A stretch of DNA of 64,000 nt, taken from positions 190,448-254,447 of the forward strand of contig NZ_JABGNA010000007.1 in NCBI RefSeq assembly GCF_013149275.1. The letters are read 5' to 3'. The stretch comes from Mucilaginibacter sp. SG564. Lineage in GTDB: Bacteria; Bacteroidota; Bacteroidia; Sphingobacteriales; Sphingobacteriaceae. The position numbers were made by a program, and so were the translations under genes. The notes under the pieces were generated by a model. It was not told the DNA's origin. It worked only from the letters and a program-made list of their open reading frames with translations, and ran no database searches. Below, piece by piece: positions 35,040 through 42,919 of the stretch (the first letter of the stretch is position 1; each line of letters begins with the position of its first letter).

Positions 35040-35133
35040 TAGTGAATTATTGAGTTAGCGAATTAGTGATTTGTGAAAATAGCAATTATTATTGCATCAT
35101 CTGCACATCTAATATTTGCACATCTGCACATCT
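35040..35133. repeat. Single-arm word repeats between yqeY and the SDR gene
   Basis: AATTAGTGAATTATTGAGTT-type words (35040-35070) are followed by three CTGCACATCT / TTTGCACATCT words (about 35100-35133). The latter word also precedes the M3 peptidase start near 45805-45840. No complementary arm is present. Confidence 0.6.
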
Positions 35134-35890
35134 ATTTTCTGAATATATTACCTGCTGTAGCCTGCGCGGTTGGCATAATCACCAGGTCATTGATATTTAC
35201 ATGCGCCGGGCGCGATGCCACAAACCATATGGTTTCGGCAATATCATCGGCTGCAAGCGGTTCAAAGCCTTCATATACTTTTTTCGCTCTGTCTTTATCC
35301 CCCTTAAACCGTACTTCCGAAAATTCCGTTTCCACCGCTCCCGGATGTACCGCTGTAACTTTTATACCATGCGGCAACAGATCAATACGCATACCTTTAT
35401 TTAGGGCATCAACTGCGTGTTTAGTAGCACAATACACATTACCATTGGCGTATACTTCTTTGCCGGCAATAGAACCCAGGTTAATAATATGCCCAAAGCC
35501 ATTACCAATCATCCAGTTGGATACCACACGGCTTACATAAAGCAGCCCCTTCACATTGGTATCAATCATGGTATCCCAATCATCATAGCTGCCATTTTGT
35601 ATTGGGTCAAGACCCTGGCTCAAACCGGCATTATTCACTAATATATTAACCTTTTTCCATTCGGCAGGTAAACCTTCCAGGTTTTCTATCACATGCTCCC
35701 GGTTGCGTACATCAAATGACGATACGGCAACCTCAACATTATATTTATCATTTAAATGGTGGGCAATCTTTTCCAGGCGGTCAAGCCGGCGGCCGGTTAA
35801 TATCAAATTATAGCCTTCGCGGGCAAATACATGGGCACAAGCCTCGCCAATACCGGCGGTGGCTCCTGTGATTAAAGCAATTTTAGTCAT
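35132..35890 (-). CDS. Short-chain dehydrogenase/reductase (YdfG-like)
   Basis: A 252-residue Rossmann-fold oxidoreductase. The NAD(P) loop TGATAGIGEA, NNAGLSQG, LGSIAG (catalytic Ser) and YCATKHAV (Tyr and Lys) are all present. The sequence resembles NADP-dependent 3-hydroxy acid dehydrogenases such as YdfG; the substrate is not certain. Monocistronic. Confidence 0.88.
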   Translation of the reverse strand: MTKIALITGATAGIGEACAHVFAREGYNLILTGRRLDRLEKIAHHLNDKYNVEVAVSSFDVRNREHVIENLEGLPAEWKKVNILVNNAGLSQGLDPIQNGSYDDWDTMIDTNVKGLLYVSRVVSNWMIGNGFGHIINLGSIAGKEVYANGNVYCATKHAVDALNKGMRIDLLPHGIKVTAVHPGAVETEFSEVRFKGDKDRAKKVYEGFEPLAADDIAETIWFVASRPAHVNINDLVIMPTAQATAGNIFRK

Positions 35891-35988
35891 GGTATGTAGA
35901 TAACTATTGCGGCGAAATTATGTTTTTTACTTTAAACTATTGTCGGGCAGGGGTAATGAAGTTTGGTTAGCAAAACTTGCTAAATAAA

Positions 35989-36070
35989 TTTGTCATGCTG
36001 AACAACGTGAAGCATCTGTTAAGCGATTGATACATCGAAGAAGATCCTTCACTCCGTTCAGGATGACAAA
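35989..36070. repeat. TGTCATnCTGA hairpin repeat downstream of porT
   Basis: TTTGTCATGCTGAAC with GTGAAGCATCT (35989-36016) faces AGATCCTTCAC with GTTCAGGATGACAAA (36041-36070). It is an imperfect inverted repeat of about 30 bp and one of four related copies in the window (44681, 48631, 55492). It may terminate the ubiE-porT transcript. Confidence 0.75.
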
Positions 36071-36088
36071 AAATCTAAAATTTGAATA

Positions 36089-36832
36089 CTATTCAAAAAA
36101 CAGGCTGAACATAATGGTATGCAGCGATAATTTGCTGATAGGTGCCGAGAAGGGCTGATTCTCCGGAACCAGCATATTACCAAAGGAATTGGATATTTTA
36201 ATTTCGGGCGAAAGTTTAAAAAATTCAAAGTAGATATCGCAACCCAGGCCAGCCTCATATGAGCCGTAACCACTCACGTTTTTAACCAGCTTATCCATCA
36301 GATCGAGATTAGCATCATTCTTTTTTGCCGCGATAGAGTGTGAATATTTAACCCCACCCAGCATATAGGCCCTGAAATTACCTAACCTGTCTGATTTTAG
36401 TTTGAACGATAACGGAGCATCAACAGTGGTTGACTGCACTTTTTTGGTTACATCCGGGTTTTGTGTATTATTTTCATAAGTATAAGTTAAATCCCGGTCG
36501 GCAAAAACCAATGAAGGAGTAAAACGAACTTCCAAATGATCAGTTAAACTATAACGGGTAACAAAGCCAACCGCAAAGCCGGGCGTACTTTTAGAACTAA
36601 TACTGCTTAGATGACTGGTAAGTGGCTGTCCGTTTTCGGGATTGGTAAAAGGAGTGCTCCAGTTTGGCTTCTTAACGATCTTAAAATCGCTGCTTACATA
36701 GGTAAAGCTAAAGCCAAAGCTAAAATCCTGCAAATCGGCACCACCGCCCCATGCCGGTACCCTATCCTGTGCAAACAATAAATTGCTGCACAGCATCAGT
36801 ATCAATACAATCAGGTACCTTTTTAAACTCAT
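36089..36832 (-). CDS. PorT-like outer membrane protein (type IX secretion)
   Basis: A 247-residue predicted beta-barrel with a signal peptide (ending NLLFAQ). FSFGFSFTYVSSDFKI, GFAVGFVTRYSLTDHLEVRFTPSLVF and the final HTIMFSLFFE fit the porin/PorT group. Its position 2 nt after ubiE/menG is the conserved place of porT in Bacteroidota. PorT supports type IX secretion; the T9SS-tail protein at 54958 shows that this pathway has at least one candidate client here. Confidence 0.8.
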   Translation of the reverse strand: MSLKRYLIVLILMLCSNLLFAQDRVPAWGGGADLQDFSFGFSFTYVSSDFKIVKKPNWSTPFTNPENGQPLTSHLSSISSKSTPGFAVGFVTRYSLTDHLEVRFTPSLVFADRDLTYTYENNTQNPDVTKKVQSTTVDAPLSFKLKSDRLGNFRAYMLGGVKYSHSIAAKKNDANLDLMDKLVKNVSGYGSYEAGLGCDIYFEFFKLSPEIKISNSFGNMLVPENQPFSAPISKLSLHTIMFSLFFE

Positions 36833-36834
36833 TT

Positions 36835-37566
36835 TTATTTAATGCCTGTATATATAGAACATATGCCAAATAATAATGGCCGGTGTTTGGTGTTTTTAAA
36901 ACCTACCTTATCCATGAGGCTAACAAAACTTTTCCCATCCGGAAAAGCCGCTACCGACTCTGGCAGGTAAGAGTAAGCTCTTGCATCCTTACTGAACAAC
37001 TTGCCAATACCCGGTGTAATATAGTTGAAATAAAAATTATACAACTGTTTTACCGGGAATGCACGTGGCTTTGAAAACTCCAGCACTACCGCTTTGCCAC
37101 CGGGTCTTAATACTCTTTGTATATCGGCCAGGCCTTTTTCCAGGTTTTCAAAATTACGAACGCCATAAGCCACAGTAACGGCGTCAAATTCATCGGCCTC
37201 AAATGGCAGCTTTTCAGAATCGCCCAGTTTTACTTCAAACTTATCGCTAAGGTTGCGTTTCTGTATCTTCTGTTCGGCAATATCCAGCATTCCGCGTGAA
37301 ATATCAACACCAATTATTTTTTCTGGCCGAAGCGTTTTCAGGGCCTCAAACGCGAAATCGCCGGTACCGGTAGCTACATCCAGTATCAAACGGGGTTTAT
37401 CGTTTTTTAGTTCGTTGATTGCTTTTTTACGCCAGATGATATCGATCCCCAATGACATGAAATGATTGAGGAAATCATAGGTTTTAGATATATTGTTGAA
37501 CATATCGGCCACCTGTTCTTTTTTGGTGGCCTGCTGATCATGGTAGGGAGTTATGGTTTTGCTCAT
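36835..37566 (-). CDS. ubiE: Demethylmenaquinone methyltransferase
   Basis: A 243-residue SAM-dependent C-methyltransferase for the last step of menaquinone synthesis. ILDVATGTGDFAFEAL is the SAM loop; YDFLNHFMSLGIDIIWRKKAI, DAVTVAYGVRNFE, RPGGKAVVLEFSKPRAFP and AYSYLPESVAAFPDG are family motifs. Menaquinone would be the acceptor for the complex I encoded upstream. It forms an operon with porT. Confidence 0.94.
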   Translation of the reverse strand: MSKTITPYHDQQATKKEQVADMFNNISKTYDFLNHFMSLGIDIIWRKKAINELKNDKPRLILDVATGTGDFAFEALKTLRPEKIIGVDISRGMLDIAEQKIQKRNLSDKFEVKLGDSEKLPFEADEFDAVTVAYGVRNFENLEKGLADIQRVLRPGGKAVVLEFSKPRAFPVKQLYNFYFNYITPGIGKLFSKDARAYSYLPESVAAFPDGKSFVSLMDKVGFKNTKHRPLLFGICSIYTGIK

Positions 37567-37580
37567 TTGTATAATGGAGG

Positions 37581-37588
37581 CAAAGATA
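37581..37588 (-). promoter_or_regulatory. Bacteroidota -7 element (TATCTTTG) of ubiE-porT
   Basis: TATCTTTG on the minus strand ends 14 nt before the ubiE ATG and fits TAnnTTTG; the -33 box is not clear. Confidence 0.5.
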
Positions 37589-37601
37589 GTGATTGTTGAC
37601 G

Positions 37602-37800
37602 GTTCATTGGCTCATTTGTTCATTTGTTCATTTGTTCATGGGTGATAGTTCATGGATCATGGTTCATAGTAAGAAAGAAATAATTCAAAATACAATAATT
37701 AACATGAGGCTACCATGAACTATCATCCATGAATTATAGGCTACAACTATGATTCATGAACTATAAACTATGAACCTTCAACTATGAACTATCAATTCAA
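37602..37800. repeat. Word-tandem inverted repeat (GTTCATTTG / ATGAACTATC words)
   Basis: The 360-bp gap between ubiE and the Gfo/Idh/MocA gene is mostly short words: three tandem TTCATTTG copies (about 37613-37638), then GATAGTTCATGG (37644-37655) whose exact complement CCATGAACTATC is at 37713-37724, then several ACTATGAAC and ATGAACTAT words to 37795. The same words build the repeat at 39299-39369. No gene is seen. Confidence 0.8.
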
Positions 37801-37926
37801 TTCATTACTTTTAAAAGCCAATTATGACCAATCATGGTGAACGGGGTTATTCTTCTCAAAAAGATAATCCAGGTTCATTAGTTCTCTTTTAAATTAATTA
37901 TTGTTATAAAATTCATTTCCTGATCT

Positions 37927-39297
37927 ATGAAAGAAAAACAAGAATCGTCGCGTCGCAGCTTTATTAAAAAATTAGCCACTACCACAGCCGCCGTAGCTGC
38001 GGGTACCAGTATTTTTGCCGCTGAGCATGAGCTAAAACCTTTTTCTATACTGAAAAGACCCTTAGGGCACAGCTTTAACGACCAAATCAACATCGCGTTG
38101 ATAGGAGCCGGTGGGATGGGTACGCAAGATGCTATTGTGGCCCTGCAAATCCCGGGGGTAAAACTGGTAGCTGTTTGCGACCTTTATGATGGCCGGCTTA
38201 AAGATGCAAAAACCCGCTGGGGCGCCGATATTTTCACTACAAAAGTTTATAAAGAGATCCTGAACCGCAAAGATATCGACGCGGTAATTGTTGGTACGCC
38301 CGATCATTGGCACCAGCAAATATCTGTTGATGCGATGCACGCGGGCAAACACGTGTACTGCGAAAAACCGATGGTACATGGTATTAGCGAAGGCCCTGCC
38401 GTAATCAAAGCTCAAAAAGAAACCGGGAAGATTTTCCAGGTGGGCAGCCAGGGCGTATCATCACTGGGTAACGAGAAAGCGCACGAACTGTTAAAAAGCG
38501 GTGCTATTGGTGAGCTCAACTATGCCGAAGGGTTCTGGGCCCGCCGCGAACCGTTGGAGGTTTGGCAATATCCTATTCCGGACGATGCATCGGCCCAAAC
38601 GGTGGATTGGGAAACCTACATCAGCAATACCAAGAAACGCGATTACGATTCCAAACGCTTTTTCCGCTGGCGCAACTACACCGACTATGGCACAGGCATG
38701 GCCGGCGATTTATTTGTACACCTGTTCTCCAGCCTCCATTTTATAACAGATTCTGTAGGTCCAAATAAAATATACGCCTCAGGCGGTTTGCGTTTCTGGA
38801 ATGATGGCCGCGAAGTTCCGGATGTATTACTGGGCACTTTTGATTACGGTAAATCGGCAGCTCACCCTGCCTTTAACCTTTCCTTGCGTTGTAATTTTGT
38901 GGATGGTACCAGTGGTACTACCTACCTGAAACTTGTAGGCAGCGAAGGCTCCATGGATATTACCTGGGATAAAGTAACGCTGAAACGTAACAAGACCTTT
39001 GGCTCCGACGATCCGTTTTATCTGGACAAACTCAAAAAAGCGGGCAGCGGTTATGCCGAACGCAAAAAGATGGTACCACCCGAAGAGATTGTTTATGATG
39101 CCGAAAAGGGATATAAAGGAGGCCCGTACGACCATATGAATAACTTTTTCAACGCCATTCGTAACAATGGTAAAGTAACCGAGGATGCCATTTTTGGCTA
39201 TCGCGCCGCGGCCCCTGCCCTGCTGTGCAACGACAGCTATTACAACAACAGCCCAATGTTCTGGGACCCTGAAAAAATGCAGTTAATTAAAAAATAG
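37927..39297 (+). CDS. Gfo/Idh/MocA-family oxidoreductase with Tat-type signal
   Basis: A 456-residue NAD(P)-dependent sugar oxidoreductase. The N-terminus SRRSFIKKLATTTAAVAAGT is a twin-arginine signal, so the folded protein is exported. The Rossmann motif GAGGMGTQDAI and YCEKPMVHGI (catalytic Lys of the EKP motif) follow, then the C-terminal alpha/beta domain (GDLFVHLFSSLHFIT). Exported members often oxidise the 3-hydroxyl of glycosides. The DUF1080 gene downstream (97 nt) would fit such a pathway. Confidence 0.88.
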   Translation: MKEKQESSRRSFIKKLATTTAAVAAGTSIFAAEHELKPFSILKRPLGHSFNDQINIALIGAGGMGTQDAIVALQIPGVKLVAVCDLYDGRLKDAKTRWGADIFTTKVYKEILNRKDIDAVIVGTPDHWHQQISVDAMHAGKHVYCEKPMVHGISEGPAVIKAQKETGKIFQVGSQGVSSLGNEKAHELLKSGAIGELNYAEGFWARREPLEVWQYPIPDDASAQTVDWETYISNTKKRDYDSKRFFRWRNYTDYGTGMAGDLFVHLFSSLHFITDSVGPNKIYASGGLRFWNDGREVPDVLLGTFDYGKSAAHPAFNLSLRCNFVDGTSGTTYLKLVGSEGSMDITWDKVTLKRNKTFGSDDPFYLDKLKKAGSGYAERKKMVPPEEIVYDAEKGYKGGPYDHMNNFFNAIRNNGKVTEDAIFGYRAAAPALLCNDSYYNNSPMFWDPEKMQLIKK

Positions 39298-39298
39298 T

Positions 39299-39369
39299 TA
39301 GTTGATGGTTCATAGATCATGGTTCATGGCTAAATCTCAATTTAACTATGATCTATGAACCATCAACTA
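39299..39369. repeat. 22-bp perfect inverted repeat between the Gfo/Idh/MocA and DUF1080 genes
   Basis: Arms 39299-39320 and 39348-39369 are perfectly complementary with a 27-nt loop; the core is GTTGATGGTTCATAGATCAT. It belongs to the TTCATAG/ATGAAC word family seen at 37602-37800. Being inside a probable operon, it would put a strong hairpin between two coding regions. Confidence 0.88.
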
Positions 39370-39393
39370 TGAACATAACAACACCAAATAAAC

Positions 39394-40128
39394 ATGAAAC
39401 AACATATTAAAAAACTTGGTTTGATATTGGCTGCGGCTGGTTTGGTTTGTGTACATACTTCTGCTATTACAGCAAAAGATCCAAAGCATGTAAAAAGAGT
39501 TGCCCCCAAAGGTGGTTGGGTAAGTTTGTTTGATGGCAAAAGCCTCAAAGGCTGGCATGGTTTTAATAAAAAAGGCCCTGTAAAAAACTGGACCATTGTT
39601 GATGGTGCACTCGTATGTTTGGGTGCTGCACAGGGTGATACCGGCGGTGATATTGTTACCGATAAAAGCTACGCCAATTTTGAGCTCTCCTGGAAATGGA
39701 AAATTGACAAGGGCAGCAATAGCGGCGTATTATACCACGTGGTTGAAGATCCTAAATTTGACGCCACCTATGTAACCGGTCCAGAATACCAGATCATTGA
39801 CGATAACGGCTGGCCCGAGAAACTGGAAGACTGGCAAAAAACAGGCTGCGATTATGCCATGCACCTGCCTAACGATAAAAAGAAGATCATGCCCGTAGGC
39901 GAATGGAACACCAGCAAAATCGTCTTCAACAAAGGTCATGTAGAACACTGGTTAAATGGTGCCAAAATTTTAGAATTTACCGCCTGGGATGCCGATTGGC
40001 AAAAGAAAAAAGCCGAAGGTAAATGGAAAGATCACCCTGATTACGGCAATGCCAAAACCGGCCTGATAGCCTTGCAGGACCATGGTCACAAAGCTTATTT
40101 TAAAGATATTAAGATAAGGGAGCTATAA
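39394..40128 (+). CDS. DUF1080 protein (3-keto-disaccharide hydrolase-like)
   Basis: A 244-residue secreted protein with a signal peptide (about 1-25) and a concanavalin-like beta-sandwich. GGWVSLFDGKSLKGWHGFNK, SYANFELSWKWKI, SNSGVLYHV and TGPEYQIIDDNGWPE are the DUF1080 hallmarks, and LQDHGHKAYFKDIKIREL is its usual end. Characterised members cleave 3-keto-glycosides. Together with the exported Gfo/Idh/MocA enzyme this suggests periplasmic oxidation then cleavage of a glycoside. Confidence 0.9.
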   Translation: MKQHIKKLGLILAAAGLVCVHTSAITAKDPKHVKRVAPKGGWVSLFDGKSLKGWHGFNKKGPVKNWTIVDGALVCLGAAQGDTGGDIVTDKSYANFELSWKWKIDKGSNSGVLYHVVEDPKFDATYVTGPEYQIIDDNGWPEKLEDWQKTGCDYAMHLPNDKKKIMPVGEWNTSKIVFNKGHVEHWLNGAKILEFTAWDADWQKKKAEGKWKDHPDYGNAKTGLIALQDHGHKAYFKDIKIREL

Positions 40129-40166
40129 CACGATCAGGGATTAGTAAGATTTACAGGATCCTAACT

Positions 40167-40208
40167 AAAAAAGAGGCTGTTCCCGATTCAAGGAACAGCC
40201 TCTTTTTT
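40167..40208 (+). terminator. Intrinsic terminator after the DUF1080 gene
   Basis: AAAAAAGAGGCTGTTCC pairs with GGAACAGCCTCTTTTTT around an 8-nt loop. It is symmetric and could also stop the convergent VOC gene transcript. Confidence 0.92.
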
Positions 40209-40255
40209 GGTTGAAGTGGGATATGCTAATTAAATTAAAATCCTGAAATCCCTAA

Positions 40256-40747
40256 TCATCCTTTAATCGTGTTTAGTAGTCCCTCTATATCCAACCTGCT
40301 GGTATACATACCCAGATTGCCGTGCTCATCCACGGGCCATTGTTCTTTTGGTCTGTCCCAGTACAATTCTACACCATTCTGATCAGGATCATTCAAATAT
40401 ATGGCTTCCGATACACCGTGGTCTGATGCTCCGGTGATGTGGTATTTGGCATCGATCAGGCGTTGCAGTGCTACGGCCAGATCTTTCCGTTCGGGGTACA
40501 AAATTGCGGTATGGTATAAGCCTGGCGCATACTCGGGAGCTGGCGGTGCGCCTTTACTTTGCCAGGTATTCAGGCCTATGTGATGATGATAGCCACCAGC
40601 TGATATAAAAGCAGCCTGATCGCCATAAGCAGCCATTTTTTCAAAACCCAGCAAGCCACAATAAAAATCAAGCGAACGCTGCAGATCGCTCACCTTTAAA
40701 TGTACATGGCCTATACGTGTTTGGGCAGGAATTTTATAATCGTTCAT
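40256..40747 (-). CDS. VOC-family (glyoxalase/dioxygenase-fold) protein
   Basis: A 163-residue protein with two beta-alpha-beta-beta-beta units. RIGHVHLKVSDLQRSLDFYCGLLGFEKM gives the first metal His, LYHTAILYPERKDLAVALQRL the second unit, and GVELYWDRP the conserved Glu. It resembles the N-terminal half of CatE-type catechol 2,3-dioxygenases; the substrate is unknown. Monocistronic. Confidence 0.85.
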   Translation of the reverse strand: MNDYKIPAQTRIGHVHLKVSDLQRSLDFYCGLLGFEKMAAYGDQAAFISAGGYHHHIGLNTWQSKGAPPAPEYAPGLYHTAILYPERKDLAVALQRLIDAKYHITGASDHGVSEAIYLNDPDQNGVELYWDRPKEQWPVDEHGNLGMYTSRLDIEGLLNTIKG

Positions 40748-40884
40748 TAATTTACGTGTTTAAACATCAAATTTAATTATTATTGCGTTCATAATTGTTG
40801 AGCTATTGTAAAACAAGCTGATCGGGTAGATATAACACAAACCTAATCAACTTTAATGCCCATGAACGCGCAATTAAAAATAAT

Positions 40885-40892
40885 TACCTTTG
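40885..40892 (+). promoter_or_regulatory. Bacteroidota -7 element (TACCTTTG) of engB
   Basis: TACCTTTG ends 4 nt before the engB ATG at 40897. As with arfB, transcription would start at about the A of the start codon, giving a leaderless mRNA. Confidence 0.6.
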
Positions 40893-40896
40893 CAGC

Positions 40897-41526
40897 ATGA
40901 TTGTTAAATCGGCCGAATTTATTTGCAGCAACACCCAAATCTCCAAACTGCCACCACCGGTAAAGCCCGAGTATGCCTTTATCGGACGCTCAAACGTGGG
41001 CAAGTCATCGCTGATCAATATGCTCACGGCAAAAAAAGGGTTGGCAAAAACATCGCAAACACCAGGAAAAACCCAGCTCATTAACCATTTCTATATCAAC
41101 GAGAGCTGGTATATTGTGGATTTACCGGGCTATGGTTATGCCAGAGCCTCCAAAACCGAAAAAGCCAAATGGGATAAGTTTATCCATACCTACCTGGATA
41201 AGCGCGAAAGCCTTCAATGCGTTATGGTGCTGATAGACAGCAGACTGGAGCCGCAAAAGATCGATCTGGAGTTTTGTAACTGGCTTGGCGAAAAAGGCTT
41301 ATCATTTGTGTTGGTATTCACCAAAGCTGATAAACAGTCAAGCATCAAAACCGATCAAAGCATCGCCAAATTTAAAAAAGCCCTGTTGGCTACTTTTGAG
41401 GAAGCGCCGCAATATTTTGTAACCTCTTCAGAAACCCAATTGGGCCGCGAGGAGATTCTGGCTTTTATTGATACGATTAATAAGGAATTTGTAATACCGC
41501 CTTACCAGGGCCCCGGCCAGGAGTAA
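40897..41526 (+). CDS. engB: Ribosome-biogenesis GTPase EngB (YihA/YsxC)
   Basis: A 209-residue TRAFAC GTPase needed for large-subunit assembly. G1 GRSNVGKSSLIN, G2 TPGKTQ, G3 VDLPGYGYA, G4 TKAD and G5 SSE are visible in order. Length is typical. The stop codon lies 10 bp before the left end of the DUF559-carrying repeat element. Confidence 0.96.
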   Translation: MIVKSAEFICSNTQISKLPPPVKPEYAFIGRSNVGKSSLINMLTAKKGLAKTSQTPGKTQLINHFYINESWYIVDLPGYGYARASKTEKAKWDKFIHTYLDKRESLQCVMVLIDSRLEPQKIDLEFCNWLGEKGLSFVLVFTKADKQSSIKTDQSIAKFKKALLATFEEAPQYFVTSSETQLGREEILAFIDTINKEFVIPPYQGPGQE

Positions 41527-41536
41527 GAAGCTGGCT

Positions 41537-42056
41537 CCCCTCTTGAGAGGGGGCGCGAAAGACAGTGTGATGGCAGGGGTGTGTTATCCAATAGAAAAGA
41601 AATATACATGCCACGTAAAATTATTCCATACAATCCTAAATTAAAGGAATTGGCCCGAAAGCTCAGGAATGATAGTACATTAGGTGAAATACTTCTTTGG
41701 AATGAATTAAAGAACAAACACCATGGCTATGATTTCCATCGTCAAAAACCATTATTAAATTATATTGTAGATTTTTATTGTTACGAATTAAATTTGGTGA
41801 TTGAAGTTGATGGACATTATCATAATCACAAAGAAAAAGCAGAGACTGATAATATCAGAGACCAGGAACTCGCTAAGTATGATCTAACAGTGGTACGTTT
41901 TAGCGAGAATGAAGTACGAAAAGATATGCTTAACGTTTTGAGAACGCTTGAGAGATATGTTGTAGAACACACCCCTTACCCTTCTCAAGAGGGGAGCATA
42001 GAATAAAAAAACATATTGTAGAACACACCCCTTACCCCTCTCAAGAGGGGAGCATA
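41537..42056. repeat. CCCCTCTTGAGAGGGG-bounded element carrying the DUF559 gene
   Basis: Left end: CCCCTCT-TG-AGAGGGG (41537-41552), 22 nt, AGGGGTGTGTT (41575-41585). Right end present twice: AACACACCCCT (41966-41976) + TA + CCCTTCT-CA-AGAGGGG (41979-41994), and AACACACCCCT (42022-42032) + TA + CCCCTCT-CA-AGAGGGG (42035-42050). The two 41-nt right-end copies (41960-42000, 42016-42056) differ at one base. Left-end spacing equals that of the gene-less element at 14684-14791. A GCT/AGC extension lengthens the outer inverted repeat. Confidence 0.92.
41608..42006 (+). CDS. DUF559 (VSR-like, PD-(D/E)XK-type) endonuclease-domain protein
   Basis: A 132-residue protein from the ATG at 41608 (a GTG at 41581 lies inside the repeat and is less likely). 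LWNELKNKHHGYDFHRQKPL, YIVDFYCYELNLVIEVDG and VVRFSENEV are DUF559 hallmarks; Asp55, Glu66 and Asp68 are placed as in the VSR-like nuclease core. Members are predicted DNA nucleases but few are characterised. It lies in the loop of a CCCCTCTTGAGAGGGG element, and residues 118-131 (ending HTPYPSQEGSI) are encoded by the right repeat arm. Coding DNA is more AT-rich than the engB and ubiA neighbours. An active nuclease or mobility role is inference. Confidence 0.9.
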   Translation: MPRKIIPYNPKLKELARKLRNDSTLGEILLWNELKNKHHGYDFHRQKPLLNYIVDFYCYELNLVIEVDGHYHNHKEKAETDNIRDQELAKYDLTVVRFSENEVRKDMLNVLRTLERYVVEHTPYPSQEGSIE

Positions 42057-42064
42057 TTTAAGAC

Positions 42065-42919
42065 ATGAAAAAATATCTTTCATTAGTAACATTTGCACAT
42101 ACCATTTTTGCTATGCCCTTTGCCTTCATAGGCTTCTTTTTGGCAGTTACCACTACGCAAAACCATTTTGACTGGCGTAAGTTGGTGTTGATGATATTGT
42201 GCATGGTATTTGCGCGCAACTCGGCAATGGCCTTTAACCGCTACCTGGACAGGGATATCGACGCACAAAACCCGCGTACAAAACAACGCGATATTCCGGC
42301 GGGGCGCATCAGTGCCCCGGCGGCTTTAACTTTTACGTTGGTTAACTGCGCCTTATTTATCGTGGCTACCTGGTTTATCAATCCGCTGTGTTTTTACCTG
42401 TCGCCGGTGGCTTTGTTTGTGGTTATGGGTTATAGCGCTACCAAACGTTTTACAGCGCTTTGTCATTTGGTGTTGGGCTTGGGTTTATCCCTCGCACCCA
42501 TTGGTGCTTACCTGGTGGTAACCGGGGCCTTTGCTTTAACGCCATTGTTCTTCTCGCTTTCGGTTTTGTGCTGGGTAAGCGGCTTTGATATTATTTATGC
42601 CCTGCAGGATGAAGATTTTGATCGCAGTCTTAAATTACACTCTATCCCGGCATACCTGGGTAAAGTAAACGCTTTAAGATTATCCACCTTTTTACATGTG
42701 CTTTCGGCTGCATTTATTATCATGCCTGTGCTTTTTACACATGTAGGCTTTCTGTATTATATAGGTATCGTATTCTTTTGTGCTATGCTTATTTACCAGC
42801 ACTTGCTGGTTAAACCAAATGATCTGAGCCGGGTAAATTTTGCCTTCATGACCACCAATGGTATAGCCAGCGTAGTATTTGCCGCATTATTTCTGTTAGA
42901 TAGAGTATGGATACATTAA
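42065..42919 (+). CDS. UbiA-family prenyltransferase (probably menaquinone pathway)
   Basis: A 284-residue membrane protein with about 8 helices. The first Asp-rich motif is in NRYLDRDIDAQNPRTKQRDIPAG and the second in YALQDEDFDRSLKLHSIP. The sequence is of the UbiA-like type often used for prenylation in the futalosine menaquinone route (MqnP), but 4-hydroxybenzoate or other aromatic substrates cannot be excluded. It overlaps the following Crp/Fnr gene by 13 nt. Confidence 0.82.
   Translation: MKKYLSLVTFAHTIFAMPFAFIGFFLAVTTTQNHFDWRKLVLMILCMVFARNSAMAFNRYLDRDIDAQNPRTKQRDIPAGRISAPAALTFTLVNCALFIVATWFINPLCFYLSPVALFVVMGYSATKRFTALCHLVLGLGLSLAPIGAYLVVTGAFALTPLFFSLSVLCWVSGFDIIYALQDEDFDRSLKLHSIPAYLGKVNALRLSTFLHVLSAAFIIMPVLFTHVGFLYYIGIVFFCAMLIYQHLLVKPNDLSRVNFAFMTTNGIASVVFAALFLLDRVWIH

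Noticed and set aside
41608..42006. DUF559 gene as a restriction or VSR repair system
   Set aside because: No methyltransferase or restriction gene is adjacent; the repeat-bounded setting is a better description.
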